A stretch of 64,000 nucleotides of DNA from Alphaproteobacteria bacterium. GTDB taxonomy: Bacteria; Pseudomonadota; Alphaproteobacteria; M2410. Shown here one piece after another: positions 30,867-40,522 of the stretch (positions within the stretch are counted from its first letter, which is position 1; each line of letters begins with the position of its first letter). The stretch is taken from positions 1 to 64,000 of the forward strand of contig JAUWTJ010000007.1 of NCBI GenBank assembly GCA_030614785.1. The letters are read 5' to 3'. Made by a program: the position numbers and the translations under genes. Under the pieces are notes generated by a model, which worked only from the letters and a program-made list of their open reading frames with translations, was not told the origin of the DNA and searched no databases.

Positions 30867-32597
30867 TCAGGTGGCCGGAACAGGTGGCCAGACCGGCTCC
30901 GGTGCAGGCTTGCCAAGATGGAAGCCCTGGAGGTATTCGACACCAAGCGATTCAAGAAACTCAACCTCTTCCTGGGTTTCAACCCATTCCGCGACTGTTT
31001 CGAGCTTGAATTTCTGTGCCAGATCAATGAGGGCGCGGACGAAGAACTGGCTGTCCTCGCACTCTGTGACGCCTTTGACAAAAGAGCCATCAATCTTGAC
31101 CAAATCCACGTCAAGAGACTGGAGATTGCGATAGGAGGTGTAGCCGGCACCAAAGTCATCGATAGCGATCCGGCAGCCCAAGGCTCTCAGAGAAGTCAGG
31201 AAACTGGAGAGATCCTGAATTTCCTGTAGTGCAACGGTCTCGGTAATTTCTACTGTCAAGCGTGAAGCAAGCTCCCGGTTAACACCGATTACATCGATGA
31301 CTTCTTCAAACCAGGTAGGATCCGTCGCCGTCAGACCGGAAACATTTATGGCGAGATGAATTTCAGGATGCTCTCTCAGAGTCTCCAGCGCCATGTCAAC
31401 GACCATACGATCCAGCGTACGAATCAACCCCAACTCTTCGGCAACGGGAATGAAATGACCCGCAGGAATAATGCCGCCACTTTCGTCAGTGATCCGGATC
31501 AGACATTCGTAGAAACCCGGCTCACCGGTTTTTGTGCTGATAATTGGCTGATAGAATAACGAAACACGGTCATCATTGAGCGCAGACATAATCTGATCAG
31601 CAATCACCAATTTCTTTCGCCGCGCCGAATCCGTTTTTGTGGACGGCTCATAGAAGTATATTTTTTCCCGACCATGCCCCTTGGCGTTGCTCAACGACTC
31701 TTCGGCATGGGCAAAGGCATCCTTGGTGTTTTTGCACCCGTAGGGGATAGAGATCACACCCATCGAAATTGTGACAGAAACCGGACCGGCCTTTGTGTGA
31801 ATCACAGTATTGCGGACAGCATTGCGCAGGGTATTGACCCGGCCAATGAGCGCATCACTGGTACAATTGCCGATGATGATGCCATATTTGTTGCCAGCAA
31901 CTCTGCCGAGGGCATCGTCGTCCCCAAGAATTTCCTGAAACCTGTTGCCCACTTCGATAATGACCTGGTCGGCAACATCAAAACCAAAACTCTGGTTGAG
32001 TGCGCCAAGATTATCAATGCCGGCAATGACGAAGCCGCCGGTGCTGCGATTGTCCCAGCAGGTTTCCAGTACGGTCGACAGGTGAGCCTGAAGGCGCGAC
32101 CGGTTCAGATATCCAGTGAGATCGTCATAGGTTGCCAGATGAAGCAGGCGACCTTCACGTTCCTTGCGCTGGGTAACAAATCGGATAAGACCGACAGTGC
32201 GAACGACGTTGCCGATATCATCGACGATCACTGACGCCCGGTCTTCAATCCAGGCATGAGTGCCGACAGATGTCTTGATCCGATATTCACAAACAGCGGG
32301 TTCCCCAGTGGTTCTTGCGTGCTCTGTGGCGCGCTCGATTTCGCGGCAACCATCTTCATCAACGAGGATGAGAAATTCATTCCGTGTTCTGCACAGGGCG
32401 GTGTTGTAAATATCAAAGGTACGCTCGGCACCGTCACCCCAGTCTATTTCTCCCGTAGCCGCGATACAATCATACATGATGTCGCCAGCGCCTGCGAGTG
32501 CGATGCGGATGCGCTCGACATCCAAAGCCTTGCGGAGCGGCTCTGTTGCCAGACCCTCTTTGGCTAATCGTCCTGCTTCTATTTTACTCAACTGCAC
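30867..32597 (-). CDS. PAS-GGDEF(degenerate)-EAL signalling protein
   Basis: GGDEF domain with A-site AGNKY; EAL domain with ECLIR, IDDFGAGYTSYRNLQSLDVDLVKIDGSFV. Confidence 0.9.
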   Translation of the reverse strand: MQLSKIEAGRLAKEGLATEPLRKALDVERIRIALAGAGDIMYDCIAATGEIDWGDGAERTFDIYNTALCRTRNEFLILVDEDGCREIERATEHARTTGEPAVCEYRIKTSVGTHAWIEDRASVIVDDIGNVVRTVGLIRFVTQRKEREGRLLHLATYDDLTGYLNRSRLQAHLSTVLETCWDNRSTGGFVIAGIDNLGALNQSFGFDVADQVIIEVGNRFQEILGDDDALGRVAGNKYGIIIGNCTSDALIGRVNTLRNAVRNTVIHTKAGPVSVTISMGVISIPYGCKNTKDAFAHAEESLSNAKGHGREKIYFYEPSTKTDSARRKKLVIADQIMSALNDDRVSLFYQPIISTKTGEPGFYECLIRITDESGGIIPAGHFIPVAEELGLIRTLDRMVVDMALETLREHPEIHLAINVSGLTATDPTWFEEVIDVIGVNRELASRLTVEITETVALQEIQDLSSFLTSLRALGCRIAIDDFGAGYTSYRNLQSLDVDLVKIDGSFVKGVTECEDSQFFVRALIDLAQKFKLETVAEWVETQEEVEFLESLGVEYLQGFHLGKPAPEPVWPPVPAT

Positions 32598-32757
32598 ACG
32601 TCCCGTTGAAAACTTTTTGGATCAACAGGGAAATCCTAGGGGCAAAGCATTAAAATTCGACGAACCCAACGCTACACAGACGGTTACCAAACTGTCTTTC
32701 CGGTATGATCCATTCTGAAACACGCGGCCTGGCATCAAGCTTGCGAGGGTTCACGGC

Positions 32758-33159
32758 ATGACAAGAATAAACCACACCAACGCGCAGACTTATCGGCCTT
32801 TCAGAGCCTCGGGTACGACCAGGGCGGGCGGGCGATCAGCACAGCGCATCACCGTGACACAGGCTGAACTGGTTAACGACGAGCCTGTTGAAGAAGTTAT
32901 TTTTGAGCCAAACGGCAGCGTCGATCAGCGCGCCGCACATCGTGGCTATGTCATTACAGAGCCGGTCGAGGATATTCTTGCCGAACGCCGCGACCGCGCG
33001 CTCAGCGGCGAGCATTTCTGGCAGGGATTTTCAGCCCCCTTCATGGCTCAAGTCATCGGCCAGCATATTGCCGCGCCGGACCCGCGTTTTGGCGCTTATG
33101 GCCGCGCGAGCTCCACTGCATCCGAGCCCCCGCGCCCGCGTTTTTCAAGAGCCTGCTAG
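32758..33159 (+). CDS. Hypothetical protein
   Basis: 133-aa ORF, no recognisable domain. Confidence 0.5.
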   Translation: MTRINHTNAQTYRPFRASGTTRAGGRSAQRITVTQAELVNDEPVEEVIFEPNGSVDQRAAHRGYVITEPVEDILAERRDRALSGEHFWQGFSAPFMAQVIGQHIAAPDPRFGAYGRASSTASEPPRPRFSRAC

Positions 33160-33220
33160 ATTACTGGCTAGATTACTGGCCAAATTACTGGCCAAATTAC
33201 TGGCCAAATTACTGGCCAAA
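33157..33220. repeat. Tandem 12-bp repeat array ([TAG/CAA]ATTACTGGC, five units plus a partial)
   Basis: Units at 33157, 33169, 33181, 33193, 33205; first unit contains the stop codon of the upstream ORF. Confidence 0.95.
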
Positions 33221-33223
33221 TCT

Positions 33224-34840
33224 CTAATATGCCAATGCGAGCCCGTCCTTGCGGGGCTCCGACGCAGCCGACAGGGTGCCCTTTTCCCAATCGATCAGGA
33301 TCATCTGTCCGCCGCCAAATGGCATGAGTGTATCGTCAACAGTATGCCCCATGGCTATGAGCGCCATACGGGTTTCAGGTGAGATCGTATTTTCCACCTG
33401 AAGCTTGCCGTCCTGATAGAACGTCCGCGAGCAATCCAGCGCCTCCTGGGCATCCATGCCGAAGTCGACAAGATTGGTGACCGCATGAGTGTGACCGATG
33501 GCCTGATAGTCGCCGCCCATGACACCGAAGGGGCCCACGGCCTTGCCTGCGTGCGGCCCGTCCCGATGAACCAACATGCCAGGAATGATTGTGTGTTTCG
33601 GACGCTTGCCGCCCTCGATGCAATTGGGATGACCCGGCTCGACAACAAACCCGGCGCCGCGGTTCTGGAATGTGACCGCCGTTTCCGGCGAAACCAGACC
33701 GGAGCCAAATCCGGTGTAGAGCGAATTGATAAACGAAACCGCATTTCTGTCCTGGTCGACGACACTGAGATAAACCGTATCCTTCTCCAGGTCACCGACT
33801 GCACCGGCAACATCTTTCATAGCGACATCCCTTGAGATCCTGGCGGCAAGACGCGCAGCAGTCGCTTCAGACAACAGGGCCTCGATCGGCACATCCGCAA
33901 AATCCGGATCGGCGACATAGGCATCGCGCATTTCGAAAGCCAGCCGCTGTGCCTCCATCTCAAGATGAATGCGCTGCGGACCGGCGGGATCAAGACCTTC
34001 AAGGTCAAATGACTTTAGAATGTTGAGCATGATCAATGCCGTGATGCCCTGGCCGTTAGGCGGGATTTCGAGCACATCCCAGGGGCCGTATGACGTGCGA
34101 ATGGGGGTTACATAGCTCGCCTCGGTCGCAGCAAAGTCCTCCATGGTGTGCTTGCCGCCCAGGCTGGAGAGGAAGGAAACCATGTCCTGCGCCACCGCAC
34201 CCTCGTAAAATCCGGCACGGCCCTTGAGGGCGACTTGCCCCAGGGTGTGTCCAAGGGCCGGTGATTTGAAAATCTCGCCAACACGGGGCGCCTTTCCCTC
34301 GTTGAGCAAATGGCGCACGCCCTCCGAGCGGCGGCCAATGTGAGACGCAAGGGCGTTCCACATAAGACCCACGACCGGGGACACCACAAAGCCCTCCTCG
34401 GCGTAGCGGATCGCCGGCCCAAGAATATCTGCAAGGCTCATGGTTCCGTGATCCTCGACCAGTCTCGCCCATGCATCAATGGCACCGGGGATCGTAACGG
34501 CGTGCACGTCATTACGGCCAATACTGTGGATGCCATCGCCGAGCAGGCTTTCAGCGGTCAGAGCCTTTGGTGCCCGGCCTGATCCATTCAGGCCGACAAC
34601 CTCGCCGGCACCCTTCTTCATACTTCCCGGGGCATAAAGGACAAAACAATCGCCGCCAATGCCGGTGGACATCGGCTCGACAACGCAAAGCACTGCCGAG
34701 GCGGCCACGGCGGCATCGATGGCATTGCCACCTTTTTTCAGAATTTCAAGTCCGGCCACCGTGGCCAGCGGCTGTGATGTGGCTATGGCCCCGTGTGCCC
34801 CGTGAACCGTCGAGCGGCCCGGTGTGTGAATATCTCTCAT
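33224..34840 (-). CDS. ggt: Gamma-glutamyltransferase
   Basis: GAIATSQPLATVAGLEILKKGGNAIDAAVAA, NPLYTGFGSG-like SLYTGFGSGLVSPETAVTFQNRGAGF. Confidence 0.93.
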   Translation of the reverse strand: MRDIHTPGRSTVHGAHGAIATSQPLATVAGLEILKKGGNAIDAAVAASAVLCVVEPMSTGIGGDCFVLYAPGSMKKGAGEVVGLNGSGRAPKALTAESLLGDGIHSIGRNDVHAVTIPGAIDAWARLVEDHGTMSLADILGPAIRYAEEGFVVSPVVGLMWNALASHIGRRSEGVRHLLNEGKAPRVGEIFKSPALGHTLGQVALKGRAGFYEGAVAQDMVSFLSSLGGKHTMEDFAATEASYVTPIRTSYGPWDVLEIPPNGQGITALIMLNILKSFDLEGLDPAGPQRIHLEMEAQRLAFEMRDAYVADPDFADVPIEALLSEATAARLAARISRDVAMKDVAGAVGDLEKDTVYLSVVDQDRNAVSFINSLYTGFGSGLVSPETAVTFQNRGAGFVVEPGHPNCIEGGKRPKHTIIPGMLVHRDGPHAGKAVGPFGVMGGDYQAIGHTHAVTNLVDFGMDAQEALDCSRTFYQDGKLQVENTISPETRMALIAMGHTVDDTLMPFGGGQMILIDWEKGTLSAASEPRKDGLALAY

Positions 34841-34854
34841 GAATTGTGTCTCTG

Positions 34855-35277
34855 TTACTTGTTGGCGATTGGTTCTTTGTCTATCAATTGTGTCATCAAG
34901 GTCCGCAACGCTGCGACATCGCTTTCAAGACGATCCAGTCGTGCGAGCCCGTCAGCCAGCATGGCGCGGCGCTCGTCGTTGCCAGAATCGCCGCCAGAAT
35001 CATTGCCAGCCTCACTGGCGCTTGCCACAGGGTTATCGGCGCCGTTTGTGGAGGTGTCGGGGGTAGAGACACCGCAACGCGCGGCGACCTCGCGCGCATC
35101 TACCCGCAAAACGCTGGCAAAGCCTGCGACCATTTCAGCCGTGACAACCCTTTGGTCTTTCCAGACAGCGGCAAGCTCCTCAAGGGTCAGACCGGCGGCG
35201 GCGGCAAGCGCGTCGTGGGTCTTGCCCGCTTCTGCCAACCTCGCGCGAAACCAGTCCTGATCAAAAAACAGCGCCAC
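34855..35277 (-). CDS. Hypothetical protein with HTH-like N-terminus
   Basis: RLAEAGKTHDALAAAAGLTLEELAAVW helix-turn-helix-like segment, C-terminal coiled-coil-like helix. Confidence 0.6.
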   Translation of the reverse strand: MALFFDQDWFRARLAEAGKTHDALAAAAGLTLEELAAVWKDQRVVTAEMVAGFASVLRVDAREVAARCGVSTPDTSTNGADNPVASASEAGNDSGGDSGNDERRAMLADGLARLDRLESDVAALRTLMTQLIDKEPIANK

Positions 35278-35491
35278 CTGGCCCTCCTGTTTTCCTGCTC
35301 TTCACCCCTGCCTCCTCATTCCATGCTCCGCGCAGCATCCACAGACACCGGGGTCTTTCATCAGACACACTCATCAGGACTTCCGCAACAGCTGAATTTT
35401 CCGCCGCCCTGATCCGGCTATCGGCACGGGACTTGCGATGAACCTTGTAAAAGCGGCCTCAAGCCGCAGGGTAAGTGGGAAAGTGCATAAA

Positions 35492-35701
35492 ATGACCGAG
35501 ATTCGTTCTATTTTGGGACGCTTCGGACGGCTCTTCGGGATCGGTGGCAGCGCTGCATCCTATAACGACCTCATCGATGTTTCGTTGCGTGAGGAGGCTG
35601 CCGAAAGTGACCGGAAGGACCTTGAAAAACCAGACCGACGCCTGGCCTGGCTGGCGTTGGAAATTCTCCTTGTGACCGTTCTTGTGTTCTTCTGGCTGTG
35701 A
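35492..35701 (+). CDS. Small membrane hypothetical protein
   Basis: ATG at 35492; C-terminal TM LAWLALEILLVTVLVFFWL. Confidence 0.5.
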   Translation: MTEIRSILGRFGRLFGIGGSAASYNDLIDVSLREEAAESDRKDLEKPDRRLAWLALEILLVTVLVFFWL

Positions 35702-35865
35702 AGTCCTGTTGCGACCTGCCGATTCCTGCGTTTTGACCACACCCCCTGATCATGGTTTCTGGTGCGACCGATCCTGCTCTGTTATAGAACGGGTGGTCTG
35801 TGCGCCGCTCTATCTTGCTGCACGACCTGATTATCGATCCTGATGTGCGCCAGAGGCCTGTCTAC

Positions 35866-36543
35866 ATGCTCAATCTCGCCCTTATTGCTCATTGTCCGAA
35901 AACCGGAAATATTGGCGGTCTGGCCTATGCGGATCGCCGGGCGATTGGCTCGAGGTTACTGCGCGTGCATCATGGTGAGGGTGTTGCGGCCTGTCTGGGA
36001 GTGGCTAACCCGCTTCATTTCGACTGGTGCTTCGCGGCGCTGCAGAGGAATATCACGCCGGAGGAGGCGCTCATTACGTCGCGTCTGAAAGATCCTGAGG
36101 CGCAATACCGCCAGCTCCTGCTAATAGATCGGGAAGGGATTCCTGCCATACGGACCGGCAAGAAAGTGCCGGCTCAGTCGGATCAGATCGCCGGGCCTCA
36201 CTTTGCTGCCGGAGGCACAGGCCTCAGACATGCCAACACAGTGACGGCTCTGGCTGACGGATTTCTTGAAACCGAAGCAACCGACCTGCCGCTGGAGAAC
36301 CGCCTGCTTGGTGCACTTGAAGCCGTTGAGCTGCACGGTGTTACATTGAAGAGTGAGCCTCAGTCGGCCTCTATCATTGTTTATGGCCAGGAGAGCTATC
36401 CGCTGGTTGATTTGCGCGTTGATTGTTCGGACCGCCCGATCCCGGAGCTGCGACGTCTCGTTGACCGCTTCCATGACGAGGTGCGCCGCCGCGGCATCCT
36501 GTTCCCGTCGAAATCTGATTTCGGAGCAACCGATGCGGTCTAA
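35866..36543 (+). CDS. Divergent DUF1028-like protein (putative Ntn-hydrolase fold)
   Basis: MLNLALIAHCPKTGNIGGLAYADRRAIG...HHGEGVAACLGVANP aligns by eye to DUF1028 and to the next gene. Confidence 0.65.
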   Translation: MLNLALIAHCPKTGNIGGLAYADRRAIGSRLLRVHHGEGVAACLGVANPLHFDWCFAALQRNITPEEALITSRLKDPEAQYRQLLLIDREGIPAIRTGKKVPAQSDQIAGPHFAAGGTGLRHANTVTALADGFLETEATDLPLENRLLGALEAVELHGVTLKSEPQSASIIVYGQESYPLVDLRVDCSDRPIPELRRLVDRFHDEVRRRGILFPSKSDFGATDAV

Positions 36544-37408
36544 ACCAAAAATCCGCAGACCCGGACCCAAAAACCGCAAGGATGAGCCTGGCGGGTTTGG
36601 CACCTATTCGATCTGTGCGCGCTGTGAGGTGACGGGTGCCTTCGGCTTTGCGACCCTTTCAGACACGATGGCCGCCGGGGCCTACATCGGCCTGGTGCGG
36701 CACGGGACAGCTGCCGTGGCATCCCAGGGCGCCCCGAATCCCTATCTCAAATTCTGGCTGGTGGGGGCCTTGCGCGCCGGCAAGCCGCTTGATGTTGCGC
36801 TCAAGGAAACCCTGAAGCGGGATCCAGGCGCAAAGGATCGCCAGCTTGTTGCGGTGGACGCCACAGGCAAATCAGCCGGACATACCGGTCTGTACAATAT
36901 CCCCTGGTGCGGACATGTGCTCGGCGACGGGTTTGCAATTGCGGGAAACCATCTTGAAGTCGAAACCGTTGTCCAGTCCATGGCTGCGGTATGGAAAAAG
37001 AGTGGTGGACAGAATATTCCGCTGGCAGAGCGCCTGTTGATGACACTTGAACGCGGCAAGGCAGCGGGCGGCGATACACGCGGTGAACGTGCTGCGGCTC
37101 TCATGGTGAGCGGACCGAATGGCTATCACACACTTGACCTTCGGATAGATGATCACCGGGATCCGGTGATGAAATTGCGTCAGCTTTTCGACGACTACAT
37201 GGCCGACGACATCAAAGTGGATGCCTTTCTGCCAACCCGCGATGCGCCAGGAGGGCGCATTCCTTCCCAGGCGGATGAAGCGCTCCTCTTTGTGGGTCGC
37301 CATTGGCGTCAACTAAGGCGCAGGCTCGGACTGGTTCGCAAGGCCATACCATCCGAATCCGAACCGGCAGACACATTGCCATCGGGCGATGCGGCTGCAG
37401 CCGACTAA
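36533..37408 (+). CDS. DUF1028 family protein
   Basis: TYSICARCEVTGAFGFATLSD, VASQGAPNPYLKFWLV, IPWCGHVLGDGFAIAGNHL: canonical DUF1028 pattern; ATG at 36533 overlaps upstream CDS. Confidence 0.8.
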   Translation: MRSKPKIRRPGPKNRKDEPGGFGTYSICARCEVTGAFGFATLSDTMAAGAYIGLVRHGTAAVASQGAPNPYLKFWLVGALRAGKPLDVALKETLKRDPGAKDRQLVAVDATGKSAGHTGLYNIPWCGHVLGDGFAIAGNHLEVETVVQSMAAVWKKSGGQNIPLAERLLMTLERGKAAGGDTRGERAAALMVSGPNGYHTLDLRIDDHRDPVMKLRQLFDDYMADDIKVDAFLPTRDAPGGRIPSQADEALLFVGRHWRQLRRRLGLVRKAIPSESEPADTLPSGDAAAAD

Positions 37409-37431
37409 CACGACAGGATCGAGCGACTTTC

Positions 37432-38805
37432 ATGACTCTTGACATCTACCTTGGCATATCCCTCACACCTCGTGATGTGCGATGCATCGTTGTCAATCTT
37501 CAGGGCGAGACGCTGGCCACATCCATTGCCACCCTGAACACCGACGAAAGCCGCGATCCTGACGCCTGGTGGCTGGCCCTGAAGACAGCTCTGCGCGAGC
37601 TTGCCAGCGGCGGCATTGACCTTTTGACCGTCAGAGCCATCGGCCTTGCGGGCACGCCCTACGGGGCTGTGTTTCTGGATGACAGCGGCGCCGCTATCAC
37701 GCCCGCCATTGTCGCGGGCGATCAGGAGGCAGGGACTTACTGCGCCTATCTGGAATCGACCGCCCGGCGCTCGCGAGCCATTAACGGCAATCTGGCCAAA
37801 CCCGACATGCTTGGCGTTGCCCTTGTCCATCTTCGCGAGGAAGCGCCAGAGACCTTCAAGCGGCTTGCCACGGTGCTGGCACCAAAGGACTATCTCCTGT
37901 GGCGTCTTACGGGCCAGAGGGCGACCGACCCGTCGACGGCATCGACAAGCCTGCTTTATGCTCCGCTTGAAAAGGCGTGGGCACCGCGCTTACTCAAACC
38001 GCTTGGTCTGCAAACGGACAAACTGCCGAAGCTTGTTTCTTCTGATACTTCAGTCGGCCCTCTGCTCGACGCTGCAGCGAGCGAGACAGGGCTGGCGGTG
38101 GCGCCTGTTGTCGCGGGAGCCTCGGACCTTGCGGCGATGTGTGTTTGCCTCGGGCTGGAGCATGCGGGAGAAAATCTCCTTGTGCTGGGGGAGCGGACAA
38201 ACCTTGTAAGATTGAGCACGACTTTTTTGCCAGATCCCTTTCGGCATATCGATATGCGCGCCTCGACCAAAGATGGTGTCTTTTTCCATCTGGCAGATAC
38301 AGGCCCCGCCGCAGATTTTGACGCCTGGGCACATTCCCTTGAAACCAGCGCTCACGATGACGCGCCAGAGACGGATCTCTATTTCCTACCGCATCTGGGA
38401 CATGGTGCGGCCCTTGCCGGACTTTCACCCCGGGCAACGCCTCAAGATATCGCGCGCGCCGTGCTGCATGGTGCGGCGTTTGAAATTGCGGAGAGCCTTG
38501 CTGCGATGAACGACCTGTTTGCCACCGACGAGCCGCTTCAGTTCCTCGCGTCACCCTCCCTCGGGCGCGCCTGGGGGCCGTTCCTGGCATCAGCCACCGA
38601 CACGGCGCTTGAGTTTCATGAAGACGATGGCTTCACTATCGCACGCGGTGCGGCGGGCCTTGCCCGAAAAAACCAGGCCGGCAATAACCAGGAAAAACCG
38701 GAACCGGCCGAGTGCTTTTTGCCACAACCGGATCTAAAGGCGCGGTTCGATCTGGTCCGACCAAAGCTTGCCGGACTGAAGTCACGCCTGACCCACTCCG
38801 GCTAG
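37432..38805 (+). CDS. FGGY-family carbohydrate kinase
   Basis: YLGISLTPRDVRCIVVN, LAPKDYLLWRLTGQRATDPSTASTSLLY, VVAGASDLAAMC; xylulokinase-like. Confidence 0.85.
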   Translation: MTLDIYLGISLTPRDVRCIVVNLQGETLATSIATLNTDESRDPDAWWLALKTALRELASGGIDLLTVRAIGLAGTPYGAVFLDDSGAAITPAIVAGDQEAGTYCAYLESTARRSRAINGNLAKPDMLGVALVHLREEAPETFKRLATVLAPKDYLLWRLTGQRATDPSTASTSLLYAPLEKAWAPRLLKPLGLQTDKLPKLVSSDTSVGPLLDAAASETGLAVAPVVAGASDLAAMCVCLGLEHAGENLLVLGERTNLVRLSTTFLPDPFRHIDMRASTKDGVFFHLADTGPAADFDAWAHSLETSAHDDAPETDLYFLPHLGHGAALAGLSPRATPQDIARAVLHGAAFEIAESLAAMNDLFATDEPLQFLASPSLGRAWGPFLASATDTALEFHEDDGFTIARGAAGLARKNQAGNNQEKPEPAECFLPQPDLKARFDLVRPKLAGLKSRLTHSG

Positions 38806-38825
38806 ACCCAGCCAGGATGCAAAAA

Positions 38826-38851
38826 GGCGCGCAGCGTCAAAGCCGCGCGCC
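38826..38851. terminator. GC hairpin between convergent genes
   Basis: GGCGCGC ... GCGCGCC flanked by an A-run upstream. Confidence 0.55.
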
Positions 38852-38888
38852 TCTCTCAATTAGTAACCAGAGCCCCGGCAATCAGAAG

Positions 38889-39335
38889 TTAGAGCCCGGG
38901 AATATTTCCGCCGAAACCGATGTCGCGGCGCGCGACACGGATCGTGATGATGAAACCGGCCACAACATCAATCAGCGTCATGACCATAAGCAGGAAAAAC
39001 GTTGATGTTGTGAAGGATGGTTTGACCACAAAAGCCAACAGGGCGATGACAAAGACGCCCATGGAAAGCCCGTGGTTGATAATGGTGCGCTGATCTGATC
39101 GGGAAGAGCTGATCATTTCAACAAACAAAAGTGCCAACCCGATCAACAGGAACAAGTCTCCTCTTGACATTATCCAGTCGACGCCAGACGGCGGCGAAAA
39201 TTTCATGAAATTTCCGTCAAGGAAAGTCGTCATATTAAACGCGACTTCCGCCGATCCGAAAATCATACCGCCAGCAAATGCGAAAACTGCATATACCAGC
39301 ACAACAAGAAACAGGAGTGGAAACATCCCCATCAT
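38889..39335 (-). CDS. Hypothetical integral membrane protein
   Basis: MMGMFPLLFLVVLVYAVFAFAGG..., several TM segments. Confidence 0.65.
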   Translation of the reverse strand: MMGMFPLLFLVVLVYAVFAFAGGMIFGSAEVAFNMTTFLDGNFMKFSPPSGVDWIMSRGDLFLLIGLALLFVEMISSSRSDQRTIINHGLSMGVFVIALLAFVVKPSFTTSTFFLLMVMTLIDVVAGFIITIRVARRDIGFGGNIPGL

Positions 39336-39496
39336 AATATCCTTTTCTCTGCCTGCAATCAAGGCGCGCCCCCCAGCGGACACGCTAGTGTCTCACTCCA
39401 GACTACATGCATCGGGAGGGTCGCGCCAGTGCAACGTTACCAACCGGTAACGATGAAATTTGTTTTTTATTTCAAGTAGTTATGCTTGTATTGCTA

Positions 39497-40222
39497 CTAT
39501 TCTTCGGCGACAGGGCCCGGCAAACGCCCGCGGCGTTGCAGCCACATCACACCCATGAGGTCCCGGACAGAAACCAGGGCCCGGCCAAGATTGCCATATT
39601 TCGATTGTCCATGCAGGCGCGGCCGGTGATTTACTGGCACAAAGTCAACCCGATACCCCTCACGCAATATGAGCGCTGCCATATAGCGATGCATGTGATC
39701 GAAATAGGGTAACCGCAGAAAAACTTCGCGGGAAAAGACCTTGATACCGCAGCCGGTGTCAGGCGCTCCGTCGCGGATCAACCACTGGCGAATGTTGTTG
39801 CCAAACTTTGAAGCAATCTTCTTGCTGATCGTGTCCTTGCGCTTCTGGCGGTGTCCCTGCACAAACCGCAGTGCCTGATGAGCCGATGGACTGCGATAGG
39901 CGGCGAGGAGCGCTGGAAAGTCTGCCGGATCGTTCTGACCATCGCCGTCCATGACCGCAACAATTTTGCCGTGCGCGACCAGAACGCCGGTGCGGATGGA
40001 CGAGCTCTGACCGCAATTCACATCGTGCTTCAGGCACCGAAGCATCGGGAATTCAGCCCTGGTCTTGACCAGCAGGTCCCAGGTCCCATCCGTGCTCAAA
40101 TCATCGACGACCAGGATCTCAAAGCTTTCGCCCTGCAGCGCAGCCACGGTTTCACGGATGAGAGGAATAATATTTTCCTCTTCATTCATCACAGGCACAA
40201 CAACCGAGATCTCTATGGACAC
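39497..40222 (-). CDS. Glycosyltransferase family 2 (dolichol-phosphate mannosyltransferase-like)
   Basis: ISVVVPVMNEEENIIPLIRE, ILVVDDLSTDGTWDLL, AVMDGDGQNDPADFP; GTG start at 40222. Confidence 0.9.
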   Translation of the reverse strand: MSIEISVVVPVMNEEENIIPLIRETVAALQGESFEILVVDDLSTDGTWDLLVKTRAEFPMLRCLKHDVNCGQSSSIRTGVLVAHGKIVAVMDGDGQNDPADFPALLAAYRSPSAHQALRFVQGHRQKRKDTISKKIASKFGNNIRQWLIRDGAPDTGCGIKVFSREVFLRLPYFDHMHRYMAALILREGYRVDFVPVNHRPRLHGQSKYGNLGRALVSVRDLMGVMWLQRRGRLPGPVAEE

Positions 40223-40522
40223 TAAACTCTCCGCTGGTCGCAGGGTTGAAACAAGAGTGCGCACAGGAGCCCGAGGCGTCCCGTCCGACAACACACCCCC
40301 ACAGCCTTTACAAAGTGCTGGCAGCGGCGTCAATACGGGCACCTGCGGGGACGGGCACTGCGGGGAGTGACGCTCCTGGCCTGCCCCTGGCAGAGTCCGG
40401 GGGGATGGCGGTGGCTAAAGACAAATCTCTCCGGCTCCGCTAAGATTGGCGTCACTTGTAACCAGGGAATTCGGTGCAATTTTCCATAAGTCGCACCGTC
40501 AGGGTCTAAAACGGGGAATTCT

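Noticed and set aside
33157-33220. Possible CRISPR array
   Set aside because: Units are 12 bp and directly tandem with no spacers; no cas genes nearby.
32888-33382. ORF reading through the 12-bp array as LLAKLLAK repeats
   Set aside because: Overlaps a better-supported frame and the ggt 3' end; repeat translation is a by-product of the 12-bp period.
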